A DNA stretch of 64,000 bases from CAWCGU01 sp963838095 (GTDB lineage: Bacteria; Actinomycetota; Thermoleophilia; Solirubrobacterales; 70-9): assembly GCA_963838095.1 (NCBI GenBank), contig CAWIPO010000008.1:620001-684000 (forward strand), given 5' to 3'. Position numbers and translations under genes: made by a program. The notes beneath the pieces were generated by a model. That model was given only the letters and a program-made list of their open reading frames with translations, did not search any database and was not told the origin of the DNA. Shown here piece after piece: positions 1-9,293 of this stretch; positions within the stretch are counted from its first letter, which is position 1; the number at the start of each line of letters is the position of its first letter.

Positions 1-1007
1 TTCTGAGCGAGGCGGATGATCGAGTCCTCGACCTCGGCCGGAGCGATCATCATCAGGTCCGCGAGCTCGTCGATCACGCACAGGATGTGCGGAAGCGGCG
101 GCTCGCCGGCCTTCGCTCGGACCCGGTTCAGCTCCGGGAGGTTGCGCGCCCGGGCCTGGCCCATCACCGCGTAGCGGCTCTCCATCTCCCCGATCAGGTT
201 CGCGAGCACGTTGGCCGCGACGCGGGGGGCCGTGACGACCGGCGTCAGCAGGTGAGGGATGGTCTCATAGTGATTCAGCTCCACCCGCTTCGGGTCCACG
301 AGCACGGTGCGAACCTCGTTCGGAGAGGCGTGCATCAGGATCGAGGTCAGGATCGCGTTGATGCAGCCCGACTTTCCGGAGCCGGTGGTGCCGGCGACGA
401 GGATGTGGGGCATCCTCGAGAGGTCGGCGCAGATCGCCTCGCCGGAAACGTCCTTGCCGAGCCAGGCGAGCAACGGCGAGCTGCCCTTCGGGCGACCCCT
501 GTAGATGTCGCCCAGCCTGACCAGCTTCCGGTGGTGATTCGGAACCTCCACCCCGACCGCGCGCTTACCGGGGATCGGCGCAAGGATGCGGATGTCCGTC
601 GAGGCGAGGGCGTATGCGAGGTCGTCCTTGAGCTTCGCGATCGCGCCCACCTTGGTACCAGGAGCGAGCTGAAGCTCGTAACGGCTCACATGCGGCCCGC
701 TCACCACTCCAACGATCCGAGCCTCGACTCCGAAGCTTGCGAGCGCCTCGAGCAGCGCCTTGCCGGTCGCCTCGCGATCGCGGGTGTCCGGTCCCTGATC
801 GGCCGCGCTGCCCTGCTTCAGCAGCTTGATCGGGGGCGCCTCGTAATTGCGCTCCTCCGACTCGGTGATACCACGCTTGCTTCCCATCGGCGTGCGCTCG
901 ACGGCGATCTCCTCACCCACGGGTTCGGGCGGCTCGGGAGCCACCTCGTCGCCTGCCGGGCGCTCGTCGGCGCGATCCTCGGCGTCGACGCCAGGCTCGT
1001 CACTCAT
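1..1007 (-). CDS. ftsK: DNA translocase FtsK, motor domain (partial, C-terminus off window)
   Basis: Cytoplasmic ATP-dependent DNA translocase that clears chromosomes from the division septum. Translating the minus strand from the ATG at 1005-1007 gives an acidic linker starting MSDEPGVDAEDRAD, then the alpha/beta motor: Walker A GTTGSGKS, the FtsK signature VDPKRVEL, and Walker B region CVIDELADLMM just before the window edge. The gamma domain lies outside. The ATG overlaps the stop of the upstream membrane-domain reading frame by 8 nt (ATGAGTGA), so the motor appears to be a separate, translationally coupled polypeptide, whereas most FtsK proteins are one chain. The family assignment is firm. 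Whether the split is real or a sequence error is open. Confidence 0.9.
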   Translation of the reverse strand, partial: MSDEPGVDAEDRADERPAGDEVAPEPPEPVGEEIAVERTPMGSKRGITESEERNYEAPPIKLLKQGSAADQGPDTRDREATGKALLEALASFGVEARIVGVVSGPHVSRYELQLAPGTKVGAIAKLKDDLAYALASTDIRILAPIPGKRAVGVEVPNHHRKLVRLGDIYRGRPKGSSPLLAWLGKDVSGEAICADLSRMPHILVAGTTGSGKSGCINAILTSILMHASPNEVRTVLVDPKRVELNHYETIPHLLTPVVTAPRVAANVLANLIGEMESRYAVMGQARARNLPELNRVRAKAGEPPLPHILCVIDELADLMMIAPAEVEDSIIRLAQ

Positions 1008-1834
1008 CGGCCGCGTCAAAGTGCGGGAACGGTTCGGGGAATGCGTCGCCGCGGCTTTGTATCGGGTCGGTCTCGAAGGTGTCGGCCGGCATCGGGTGCG
1101 TCGGCGCGGTCGGGAACCCCGGCGTCTGCGGCGCTGGGCGCGCAGCGCGGACGGCCTGCGTCAACTCCCGCGTCCCGCGCGCGGCCCGGGTGGCCGCCCG
1201 CCCGGTGCCGCGAAGTGCTCCCGCGATCGTCCCGCCCGTGGCGAGAACCACGCCCGAGACGATCAGCAGCACCGCGATGATCGTCGCCCCGAGGCGCTGG
1301 AAGAGCGTCGTCGAGCACCAGTACAGAGCTTCGCCGATCGCGCCGCCATGCGCGCGGATGAACGCGGGATCGAAGTAGGCATCGGTGCGCGCCGGCGTGT
1401 CGGGGCCGATCCCCGCGGTCTCGGCCGCGAATGCGAGCAGCACCCCGCAGCCGAGCAGCACGGCGCCGGCGTTCACCGCTCCGGGCGAGGAGATGAAGGG
1501 GCGCAGAATCAGGGTCAGGCCGACTCCGGCGAATGCGATCGGGATCAGGTCAGCCCCCGCGCCCGCCGCGTATTCGCTGCCCGTCGTCACCCAAGAACCG
1601 ACTCGGCCTCCGTCCCAGCCACCGTAGAGCACGAAACCGAGGTAAACAGCCGATCGCGATCAGCGCCAGTCCGACCACGTCGAGCTGACGCTGCTCGAGC
1701 GCTTCGATGCGCTCGTTCATCGCGGCCCTGCGCTCGTTCATCGCCGCTCGAGCCCGAGCAGTGTTCGCGCCGCCGCGCCTGCGGCGAGTGGAGCCCGAAC
1801 GGCGGCGACTGGAACCCTTGCGTGTGGAACGCAC
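1000..1834 (-). CDS. FtsK N-terminal membrane domain (frameshifted, separate frame from motor)
   Basis: Membrane-anchoring part of FtsK. The frame ending in TGA at 1000-1002 carries the typical GGWDGGRVG motif, about four hydrophobic helices, and a polar tail ending FPHFDAADE. Its only in-frame start is GTG at 1632, which lacks most of helix 1. The missing start lies in another frame: an ATG at 1834 gives a basic N-terminus and then LEQRQLDVVGLALIAIG. Removing one G near 1649-1652 would join the two into LALIAIAVYLGFVLYGGW, the expected first helix. This implies a one-base frameshift, either genuine or an assembly error. It lies upstream of the motor frame and overlaps it by 8 nt. Confidence 0.65.
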
Positions 1835-2000
1835 GAATGTGGCTTCGACATCGCCCGCCGTGTCCCTGCGAGCGCCGCTGCATAGGCGCTAAACGGGCGC
1901 TAAATAATCGCCCGATTGGCGCCAGATGGACCTAACATCGCATGAGGAGCGCGGGAGCAGATGATCTGATGGTTAGGCGAAGCGCGACACAATTGATCTA

Positions 2001-2705
2001 ATGGCAGATGCTCGGGCACCGGAACGTCAGGCGCCGGGACGCGTGCTGGTGGTCGAGGACGACGCCGAGATCGCCGAGGTCGTTCGCAGGGCGCTTCGCC
2101 AGGCCGGCCACGAAGTGCGCAGCGCGGCGGACGGCGTCGAAGCGCTCGACGCGGCCACGGACTTCATCCCGGATCTGGTCGTGCTCGACCTCGGGCTCCC
2201 CCGGCTCGACGGAGTCGAGGTCTGCCGCCGCCTGCGGGAGGCGGGCGATGTCCCGATCCTGATCCTGACCGCCCGCGCCGACACCGACGACCGCGTCGTC
2301 GGGCTCGACGCGGGCGCGGACGACTACCTCGTGAAGCCGTTCGAGCTCCGTGAGCTGCTGGCCCGCGCCCGCGCCCTGATGCGCCGGCGCCCGCCGCGCG
2401 GCAGCGCAGCGCTGGTGGTCGGCGATCTGCGCCTCAACCCGGACACACACGAAGTCGTTCGCGGCGAGCGCGAGATCGACCTCACCAGCCGCGAGTTCGA
2501 GCTGCTCGAGTACCTGATGCGAAACGAGCGCCTGGTGGTCTCACGCGAGCGCCTGCTCGAAGACGTCTGGGGCTACGACCCCTTCTCGATGACTAACACG
2601 ATCGACGTCTTTATCTCCAACCTGAGGCGAAAGCTGGAGGCCGACGGAGGGTCGCGGATCCTGCACACCAAGCGCGGCGCCGGATACGTGATCAGGGCGG
2701 ACTGA
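2001..2705 (+). CDS. OmpR/PhoB-family response regulator
   Basis: DNA-binding transcriptional regulator of a two-component system, 234 aa. The receiver domain spans about residues 14-128, with acidic pair E19/D20/D21, phospho-acceptor D63 in VVLDLGLP and the conserved Lys in DDYLVKPFEL. A winged-helix OmpR_C domain spans about 138-234 (LTSREFELLEYLMRNE ... TIDVFISNLRRKLE). The ATG at 2001 has no visible Shine-Dalgarno, so a leaderless transcript is possible. It is followed after 7 nt by its histidine kinase and is divergent from ftsK. The input signal cannot be read from the sequence; the co-transcribed ferritin-like gene hints at iron or oxidative stress, which is inference. Confidence 0.93.
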   Translation: MADARAPERQAPGRVLVVEDDAEIAEVVRRALRQAGHEVRSAADGVEALDAATDFIPDLVVLDLGLPRLDGVEVCRRLREAGDVPILILTARADTDDRVVGLDAGADDYLVKPFELRELLARARALMRRRPPRGSAALVVGDLRLNPDTHEVVRGEREIDLTSREFELLEYLMRNERLVVSRERLLEDVWGYDPFSMTNTIDVFISNLRRKLEADGGSRILHTKRGAGYVIRAD

Positions 2706-2712
2706 GGCAGAA

Positions 2713-4146
2713 GTGCGCGGGCTCTCGATCCGGTGGCGTCTGGCCGCAGTCTCCGCCGGACTGACGCTCGTGATCCTCGTCATCTTCGCGCTCGTGGTCG
2801 GGCGCCTCGTCAGCGACCGTCTCAGCGACGACTTCGACGACGAGCTGCGCACCGCCGCCAGCCAGATCGCCTTCGAGTTGCAGGGAGGCGTCAGCCTGAA
2901 CACCAGGCCCGACGCGATGGCCGCCGAGGCGAAGGCGATCAGAATCGTCACCCCGGATGGCCAGGTCTTCCAGAACTACGAGTCGCCCGGGGCTCCCGAC
3001 CTCGGCGCCCCGAGCTCCGAGATCGTCGAGGTCGACGGCCTCCGAGTCGCATCGACGCCGATTAGCTCGACGGCGATCGGAATTCCGCGGCTGTACGTCC
3101 AGTACGCCCGTGACACCAGTGGCCTTGAGAAGACGATCGGCCGGATGTGGCTCTTCCTCGGCGGCGGCGTCCTCGCCGGCACGGCCCTGGCCGCTCTTGC
3201 GGGCGTTGCGATTGCGCGCCGAGCGATGCGCCCGATTGCCGCCCTGACGGCTGCCGCGGGTGAGATCGCATCCACCCGCGATCCCTCGCGTCAGCTCCCG
3301 ATCCCGCCGACGGACGACGAGGTCGCCGAGCTGGCCCGCACCCTGGACCAGATGCTCGCCGAGCTCGAAGCGGCGCGTGCCGAGACCCAGCAGATGGTGA
3401 CCGCGCAGCGCGAGTTCGTCGCCGATGCGTCGCACGAGCTGCGCACACCCTTGACCAGCGTGCTCGCAAACCTCGAGCTGCTGGCGACGACGCTCCCCGA
3501 CAGCGCAGGGGCAGACCCCGGCGAAGCGCGGGAGATGGTCGAATCGGCGCGGCGCTCCGCGCAGCGGATGAGCCGCCTGGTCGCGGACTTGCTGCTACTC
3601 GCCCGCGCTGACGCCGGCCGGAGCGCGGCGTGGCGCTCCTGCGACCTGACCGAGATCGCCGAGGATGCGATCGTCGAAGCGCTTCCGATCGCCGACGGAC
3701 GCGAGATCGACAGCGACCTGGCGGGGCCGGTGCCCGTTGAGGGAAGCCCGGACGAGCTGCACCGGATGGTCGCCAACCTGATCGACAACGCGATTAGGCA
3801 CACGCCCGGCGGAACGAGGATCAACGTCCGCGTGGCGACCGACAACGGCTCGGCCCTGCTCGAGGTATCTGATGACGGCCCCGGACTCCCGGAAGCGGCC
3901 GGGGATCAGATCTTCGAGCGCTTCGTGCGTGGATCCGGCCCAGCGGATCTCTCGACCGATGCCGGCATCGGGCTCGGCCTGGCGATCGTCCAGGCGGTTG
4001 CTCGATCGCACGGCGGCACTGTGGCCGCCGGGACATCCCCCTCCGGAGGGGCCCGCTTCAGCGTCGAGTTTCCATCCCGCGCCGCGTGGGTAGAAGACGG
4101 GGATGAGCAGCCGAAACCCAACAGCCACACGGGGAATCCTGTCTGA
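2713..4146 (+). CDS. Sensor histidine kinase (HAMP-HisKA-HATPase_c)
   Basis: Membrane sensor kinase of 477 aa starting at GTG, 7 nt after the response regulator stop. Two transmembrane segments (about residues 10-32 and 146-168) flank an extracytoplasmic loop of about 110 residues without a recognisable domain. A HAMP linker follows, then the dimerisation/phospho-acceptor motif FVADASHELRTPLTSV with His241, and an ATPase domain with N box NLIDNAIRHTPGG (N359), G1 DDGPGLPE and G2 GIGLGLAIV. It should phosphorylate the adjacent regulator. Its 3' end overlaps the next gene by 44 nt. Confidence 0.93.
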   Translation: MRGLSIRWRLAAVSAGLTLVILVIFALVVGRLVSDRLSDDFDDELRTAASQIAFELQGGVSLNTRPDAMAAEAKAIRIVTPDGQVFQNYESPGAPDLGAPSSEIVEVDGLRVASTPISSTAIGIPRLYVQYARDTSGLEKTIGRMWLFLGGGVLAGTALAALAGVAIARRAMRPIAALTAAAGEIASTRDPSRQLPIPPTDDEVAELARTLDQMLAELEAARAETQQMVTAQREFVADASHELRTPLTSVLANLELLATTLPDSAGADPGEAREMVESARRSAQRMSRLVADLLLLARADAGRSAAWRSCDLTEIAEDAIVEALPIADGREIDSDLAGPVPVEGSPDELHRMVANLIDNAIRHTPGGTRINVRVATDNGSALLEVSDDGPGLPEAAGDQIFERFVRGSGPADLSTDAGIGLGLAIVQAVARSHGGTVAAGTSPSGGARFSVEFPSRAAWVEDGDEQPKPNSHTGNPV

Positions 4147-4618
4147 GGAGAGCTCCGAGCAGCGCGAGGAAGTCCTCGAGCTGCTGAAGAAGGCGTACTG
4201 GATGGAGATCGAGACGGTGATGAGCTACATCGCCAACTCGGTGAACCCGGACGGCGTCCGCGCGCAGGAGATCAAGGAGTCGCTCGAGCAGGACATCCAG
4301 GAAGAGCTCGGCCACGCGACCTTGTTCGCGCAGCGGATCAAGGAGCTCTACGGGGTCGTCCCCGGCTCCGAGGAGTTCGCGGCGGAGCAGTCATACCTAC
4401 AGCCGCCCGACCACCAGACGGACATCGTGCACGTGATTCGCGGCGTGATCGAGGCCGAGAACGGCGCGATTGAGCACTACAACCGGATCATCGAGTTCAC
4501 CGACGGCATCGATCCGGTCACGAACGACATGGTGATCGACATCCTCCACGACGAGGAAGGACATCGCCGCCTGTTCGAGGGCTTTCTGCGCGAGTACGAA
4601 GCGGAAGGGCTGGCCTGA
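4103..4618 (+). CDS. Ferritin-like / bacterioferritin-type di-iron protein
   Basis: A 171-aa four-helix-bundle protein of the ferritin-like superfamily, probably iron storage or peroxide detoxification in the cytoplasm. Iron ligands fit the pattern: E in YWMEIETVMSY, EELGHA, then E in VIEAENGAIEHYN and DEEGH near the C-terminus (two EExxH-type motifs). The start overlaps the kinase gene by 44 nt, so it is probably translated from the same mRNA and may belong to that regulon. Exact subtype (bacterioferritin, Dps-like or other) is not decidable here. Confidence 0.8.
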   Translation: MSSRNPTATRGILSEESSEQREEVLELLKKAYWMEIETVMSYIANSVNPDGVRAQEIKESLEQDIQEELGHATLFAQRIKELYGVVPGSEEFAAEQSYLQPPDHQTDIVHVIRGVIEAENGAIEHYNRIIEFTDGIDPVTNDMVIDILHDEEGHRRLFEGFLREYEAEGLA

Positions 4619-4627
4619 GGCCAGCCC
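4607..4627. terminator. Perfect hairpin whose loop is the ferritin-like stop codon
   Basis: A 9-bp perfect stem GGGCTGGCC/GGCCAGCCC with the TGA stop codon of the ferritin-like gene as its 3-nt loop. It lies between convergent genes and could serve both strands. No T-run follows in either direction, so it may act as an mRNA 3'-end stabiliser rather than an intrinsic terminator. Confidence 0.45.
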
Positions 4628-4654
4628 TTCGCGCCTGAGGCTTTTCGACCTCCG

Positions 4655-5160
4655 CTACTCGAGCGTGAACTCGAAGCTCTGGCCGAGCTTGTAGTGGGGG
4701 CCGTCCTTGCCGACGATCGGGCAGATGATCGCGTAGTCACCTGGCTCCAGGGTCTCCGTGACCTCGGCGGGGGTTGAGGTCTTTCCGGGCTTTGCTCCGG
4801 TGCCCTTGGTCACCTCGATGGCGGAGTCCTTCTTGCCCTCGAGCTCAAACGCCTCGTCGAGCGTGAAGCCCTCACCGAGCCGCGCGAAGATGAGCGCGTG
4901 TTGCTCCTTGCTCTCGTTGACCAGCGTCACCGACTCCGTTTCGGCGGTCGGCGTCGGCGAGACCTCCCAGGTGTAACCGTCAGCGGTGTCGCTGGTGGTC
5001 ACGGTCACCTCCGTGGCGTCGTCGGTCGCCGTGTGTGCGTGCCGGCGTCGGTCGTCGCCCCCGACTCGGCGCCAGTGGTGGTCTCCTCGTCGTCGCCGCA
5101 AGCGGCGGCCCCGAGTACGAGCGTCAGTGAGACGAATAGTGCGACTGTGATCTTTTTCAT
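4655..5160 (-). pseudogene. Cupredoxin-like lipoprotein, disrupted by a CA-dinucleotide frameshift
   Basis: Starting at ATG 5160, the frame encodes a lipoprotein signal (MKKITVALFVSLTLVLGAAAC, lipobox LGAAAC) and a Thr/Glu-rich spacer, then runs out of frame near 5035. The continuing frame (stop at 4655) encodes an all-beta domain with PGDYAIICPIVGKDGPHYKLGQSFEF, resembling small plastocyanin/cupredoxin-like envelope proteins, although the usual copper ligand set is not complete. Deleting one CA from the short CACACA tract restores a continuous protein of about 167 aa. It lies 22 nt downstream of rnj on the same strand. It is either a recent slippage mutation (possibly phase-variable) or a sequence error. 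Confidence 0.6.
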
Positions 5161-5182
5161 GCGCCGCAACCTACCCGCTCCA

Positions 5183-6841
5183 TCAGACCTCAACCACGAC
5201 GGGCAGCACCATCGGCCGGCGTCGGAGGCGCTCGTAGACGAACTCGGCGACATCGTCGTGTAGGTCCTCCTGGAGCAGGTCCACCTCCCTGACCTCTCCC
5301 TTTGCTGCCTGTGCCAGGGATGCGACCACCACTTCGCGAAGCTCCTCGACCAGCCCGTCGGCCTCGTCCAGGAACGGCACTCCGCGGAAGATCACCTCCG
5401 GCGCCGCCACCGAGGTGCCGTCATCGGAGGAGATCGTCGCGACGACGATGAAGATGCCGTCCGCCGAGAGCATTCGGCGGTCGCGCAGCGCGACATCGTC
5501 GGGCTCGCCGATGTCGACGCCGTCGACGAAGATCATGCCCACGTGTGCGTCCTCCCCGAGGCGGGCTCCATCGGAGTCCAACTCGAGCGCCACCCCGTTG
5601 CGGTTCTGGAAGATGCGCTTTGGCGCGACGCCCACCGCCTCCGCGAGCTCGGCGTGAAGCCGCAGTCGCTTGTAGTCGCCGTGCGCCGGCATCACATAGC
5701 GGGGCTTGGTCAGGTTCAGCATCAGCTTCAGCTCCTCCTGCCAGCCGTGCCCGGAAGCGTGGATCGGCGCATCCGCGGCCGTGATCACCTTCGCTCCGAT
5801 CTGGAAGATCCGGTCCACCGTTTCCGACACCGCACGCTCGTTGCCCGGCACGGGGGTCGCCGAGAAGATCACGGTGTCTCCGGAGTGCAACTCGACGTCG
5901 GAGTGCTCGCCGTGGGCCATGCGGCGGAGCGCCGATAGCGGCTCCCCCTGGCTTCCGGTCGAGATCGCGACCACCTTGTGGTCGGGGAAGTCCTCGATCT
6001 CCTTCGGCTGGATCAGAAGGCCGTCAGGCACATCGACTATGCCGAGGTTGCGGGCGATGTTGAAGTTCTTGCGCATCGAGCGCCCCACGAGCGAGACCTT
6101 GCGGTCGAGCTCGATCGCGGCCTGGATCACCTGGTCGACGCGGTGCACGTTCGAGGCGAACGACGTGACGATGATGCGGCCATCGCAGCGGGCGAACTCC
6201 TCCAGCAGCGCAGGGCCGACGCTGGACTCGGAGGGAGCGACCCCGGACCGGTCGGCGTTGGTCGAGTCCCCGAACAGGCACAGCACCCCGTCGCGCCCCA
6301 GCTCCGCCAGGCGTGAGACATCGGCAGCCCTCCCCCCGACCGGCGTCTGGTCGAACTTGTAGTCACCGGTGATCAGGACCGTGCCGTGCTCGGTGTGCAG
6401 CGCCACCGCGCGCGAGTCCGGAATCGAGTGCGTCATGTGGATCATCTCGAGGCCGAAGGGGCCGGCGTCGACCTGCGTACCGGCGTCGAGCACCTCGAGC
6501 GGCACATCGCGCAGCTTGTGCTCCTCGAGCTTGGAGCGCACGAGCCCTATCGTCAGCGGGCCGCCGTAGATGACGTCGGGCAAGCCGAGCTCGCGAAGAA
6601 CGTAGGGGAGCGCACCGACGTGGTCCTCGTGGCCGTGCGTGAGCACGATCGCCTCGATGTCGTCGGCGCGCTCCCGAAGCGAGGAGAAGTCGGGAAGCAC
6701 GAGGTCGATTCCGAGCATCTCCGCCGTCGGGAACATCAGCCCCGTGTCGACGATCACGATCCGCCCATCGCTCTCGACCACGGTCATGTTCTTGCCGATC
6801 TCGCCGAGCCCGCCGAGCGGGAGGATTCGAACCGCGGCCAC
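5183..6841 (-). CDS. rnj: Ribonuclease J
   Basis: Metallo-beta-lactamase/beta-CASP ribonuclease (552 aa) for mRNA decay and rRNA maturation in bacteria that lack or supplement RNase E. The metal site motif is HGHEDHVGALPY, preceded by the glycine-rich LPLGGLGEIGKNM. GDYKFDQTP, FGDSTNA, the beta-CASP region with SFASNVHR and GSQGEP, and the C-terminal HASGH and PAHGDYK histidines are all present. The start is GTG 6841, overlapping the dapA stop by 1 nt (TAGTG). dapA-rnj-ftsK is a common actinobacterial order. Confidence 0.96.
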   Translation of the reverse strand: MAAVRILPLGGLGEIGKNMTVVESDGRIVIVDTGLMFPTAEMLGIDLVLPDFSSLRERADDIEAIVLTHGHEDHVGALPYVLRELGLPDVIYGGPLTIGLVRSKLEEHKLRDVPLEVLDAGTQVDAGPFGLEMIHMTHSIPDSRAVALHTEHGTVLITGDYKFDQTPVGGRAADVSRLAELGRDGVLCLFGDSTNADRSGVAPSESSVGPALLEEFARCDGRIIVTSFASNVHRVDQVIQAAIELDRKVSLVGRSMRKNFNIARNLGIVDVPDGLLIQPKEIEDFPDHKVVAISTGSQGEPLSALRRMAHGEHSDVELHSGDTVIFSATPVPGNERAVSETVDRIFQIGAKVITAADAPIHASGHGWQEELKLMLNLTKPRYVMPAHGDYKRLRLHAELAEAVGVAPKRIFQNRNGVALELDSDGARLGEDAHVGMIFVDGVDIGEPDDVALRDRRMLSADGIFIVVATISSDDGTSVAAPEVIFRGVPFLDEADGLVEELREVVVASLAQAAKGEVREVDLLQEDLHDDVAEFVYERLRRRPMVLPVVVEV

Positions 6842-7728
6842 TAGGCCGCGGCGGCCAGCAGGCCGTACGCCTCGAGGGTCCGCCTGATCGCAGCGCGCTG
6901 CTCGTCATCGGCTTCGACATGCGGCAGCCGCACTCGCCCGGAGACAATTCCAAGCATCTCGAGCGCGGCCTTCACCGGGATCGGGTTCGAGGTCACGGTC
7001 GTAGCTTCGTAGATCGGCTGGATCCGGGCGTCGATCTCGCGCGCCCGGTCCAGGTCGCCCTCGCTTGCCGCCTCGTACAGCTCCCGCATCTCGGGCCCGA
7101 CGAGGTGCGAGGCGACGAGGATCCCGCCGGTGCCGCCGATCTCCAGGGTGCGGCAGAAGATCTCGTCGTTGCCGGCGAGGATGTCGAGCCCATCGATCGG
7201 GCCGAGGTCGTCGTTGTTCGCCTGTTTCACGGCGACGACGTTCTCGTTCTCGGCGGCGATCTCGCCAAGCAGATCGGGGTCGACGTTGATCACGCAGCGT
7301 GATGGGATGTTGTAGAGCACGACTGGGAGGTCGGTGGCGGCGGCCACCGCCTGGAAATGCGCCTTCAAGCCTGCCCGGTTGGGCTTGTTGTAGTAGGGGG
7401 TGACGACCAGCACCGCGTCCGCCCCAGCCTCCGTCGCCTCCCGGGTGAGCTTCACCGAGTGGGCGGTGTCGTTGGTGCCGGTGCCGCAGATAACGGTTGC
7501 CTCGGCGCCGACCTCGTCGACAACCGCCCGCAGGAGCTCGATCTGCTCGGCGTCGGCCAGCGTTGGGCACTCCCCAGTCGTGCCGGCGACCACGAGGCCG
7601 TGCGATCCGTTGTCGATCAGATGCCGGGCTAGCGAGCGGGCGGCGTCGAAATCGACACCCCCGTCCTCGCTGAAGGGCGTCACCATTGCCGTGATCACGC
7701 CCGAGATCGTGCTCGCATTCGCGCTCAT
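6841..7728 (-). CDS. dapA: 4-hydroxy-tetrahydrodipicolinate synthase
   Basis: First committed enzyme of diaminopimelate/lysine synthesis, condensing pyruvate with aspartate semialdehyde (295 aa). TIM-barrel hallmarks include GTTGECPTL, the catalytic Tyr in PYYNKPN, YNIPSRC, and the Schiff-base lysine in VAVKQANND. It sits 15 nt after the amidase stop and overlaps rnj by 1 nt, so the three are probably one transcript. dapB is encoded about 5 kb away in the same block. Confidence 0.95.
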   Translation of the reverse strand: MSANASTISGVITAMVTPFSEDGGVDFDAARSLARHLIDNGSHGLVVAGTTGECPTLADAEQIELLRAVVDEVGAEATVICGTGTNDTAHSVKLTREATEAGADAVLVVTPYYNKPNRAGLKAHFQAVAAATDLPVVLYNIPSRCVINVDPDLLGEIAAENENVVAVKQANNDDLGPIDGLDILAGNDEIFCRTLEIGGTGGILVASHLVGPEMRELYEAASEGDLDRAREIDARIQPIYEATTVTSNPIPVKAALEMLGIVSGRVRLPHVEADDEQRAAIRRTLEAYGLLAAAA

Positions 7729-7743
7729 CGTTGGCGATGGTAT

Positions 7744-9201
7744 CTAGCCCGCAAACACGGCCGGGCGCCGATCCGCCCATGGCTGCGCCTGCTGGAGCTG
7801 GCAGGCGATCCTGATCAGCACGTCCTCGCGGCCGTACGGGGCCGCGAGCTGGATGCCGACCGGGAGCCCATCCTCGGTCCAGTGCAGCGGCAGCGAAATC
7901 GCCGGCCCGCCGGTGACGTTGAAGAGCGCGGTGAACGCTCCCTGGCCCCTGGCGCGGTGAAACGCCTCCATCGGGTCGGGGCCTGAGTCATCGTGGGTGC
8001 CGAGCAGCACCGGCGGCTCGGCCATCGTCGGCGTCAGCAGCAGATCGAAGCCCGACTCGAACCAGCCCGCGATGATCCGGGAGAGGCCCTGGTGAAGCGC
8101 AACGTCAGTTAGGTAGCGGCCCGCGTCGCGAGAGCGCCCGATCTCGGCCAGCGTCCAGGTCAGGGGTTCGACGTCGTCGGCGGTCAGCTCGCGCCCGAGG
8201 GCGGTGCCGAGCTGGTCCATCAACGATGCCTGCCCAGCTCCCCAGCGGGTGAGGAATGAGTCGAAGATGTCCACTTCCTCGCCGGAGGGCACCGCGTCGG
8301 CCGGTGAGCCTTCCTGCACCTGGTGCCCGAGGGACTCGAGCAGGCGTGCGGTGTTCTCGACGGCGGCCACACACTCGGGGTGGACATCGGTCTCGATCGC
8401 CGGGGCGACCACCGTGAAAGCGATCCGCAGCTTGCCGGGCTCGGCACCGACCTCCTCGGTGTACGGGCGCTCCGGGGCGGGTGCAACGTAGGGGTCGCCG
8501 GGAGCAGGGCCGTGCACCGCCTCGAGGATCGCTGCGGTGTCGCGGACCGATCGCGAGACGACCAGCTCCTCCGTGAGGCCGGAGAGGCCGTCGCCGAGAA
8601 CCGGCCCCTGCGTGGTCCGCGCGCGGGTCGGCTTCAGGCCCACGAGCCCGTTGGCGCTCGCTGGGATCCGGATCGAGCCGCCGCCGTCGTTTGCGTGCGC
8701 CGTCGGAACGATCCCGGCGGCCGTGGCGGCGCCAGAGCCACCGCTCGATCCCCCGGTCGAGCGCGAGGTGTCCCAGGGATTGCGGCTGGCGCCGTGGGCG
8801 TTCGGCTCCGTGGTGGGAAGAATTCCGAACTCGGGCGTGTTCGTCTTGCCGATCACCACGAACCCAGCGGCGCGAAAGCGTTGGGCCAGGTACGTGTCGA
8901 TGGGGGCTCGAAAATCCGCGTCTTTAAGCGCCTGATTTCCGAGGTGAAGGGGCTGGCCCGCGTACGCGGCGCCGAGGTCCTTGAACAGAAAGGGAACGCC
9001 CTTGAAGGGGCCGTCGGGCAACGGGCCCTTCGCCTCGGCCAGCCCCTCCTCGTAGAGCTCGTGGATGATCGCGTTGATCTCGGGGTTGACCCGCTGAGCG
9101 CGCTCGATCGCGGCTTCGACGAGCTCGGTCGGGCTGGCATCGCCGGAACGCACAAGCTCCGCTTGTGCGGTTGCATCGAGAGAGGCAAGATCGGCAGTCA
9201 C
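7744..9201 (-). CDS. Amidase signature-family hydrolase
   Basis: A 485-aa amidase of the GatA/AS family. The catalytic triad is visible: Lys in FLFKDLGAA, the cis-Ser in STGGSSGGSGAATAAG and the nucleophilic Ser in GGGSIRIPAS. The GTG at 9201 is chosen because MTADLASLDATAQAELVRSG is a typical start for the family; an upstream in-frame start would add unrelated basic residues. The protein cannot be assigned to GatA because no gatB or gatC is present, so the substrate is unknown. It leads an operon with dapA and rnj and is divergent from the secreted protein gene. Confidence 0.85.
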   Translation of the reverse strand: MTADLASLDATAQAELVRSGDASPTELVEAAIERAQRVNPEINAIIHELYEEGLAEAKGPLPDGPFKGVPFLFKDLGAAYAGQPLHLGNQALKDADFRAPIDTYLAQRFRAAGFVVIGKTNTPEFGILPTTEPNAHGASRNPWDTSRSTGGSSGGSGAATAAGIVPTAHANDGGGSIRIPASANGLVGLKPTRARTTQGPVLGDGLSGLTEELVVSRSVRDTAAILEAVHGPAPGDPYVAPAPERPYTEEVGAEPGKLRIAFTVVAPAIETDVHPECVAAVENTARLLESLGHQVQEGSPADAVPSGEEVDIFDSFLTRWGAGQASLMDQLGTALGRELTADDVEPLTWTLAEIGRSRDAGRYLTDVALHQGLSRIIAGWFESGFDLLLTPTMAEPPVLLGTHDDSGPDPMEAFHRARGQGAFTALFNVTGGPAISLPLHWTEDGLPVGIQLAAPYGREDVLIRIACQLQQAQPWADRRPAVFAG

Positions 9202-9293
9202 GTCCCAGACCCTACAGCGGGACCGAATGGCGCCTTTTCGTCGGTATGCGACCAATCGGCGCAAATCCCGGCCGGGATGTCGACAATCGCTGG

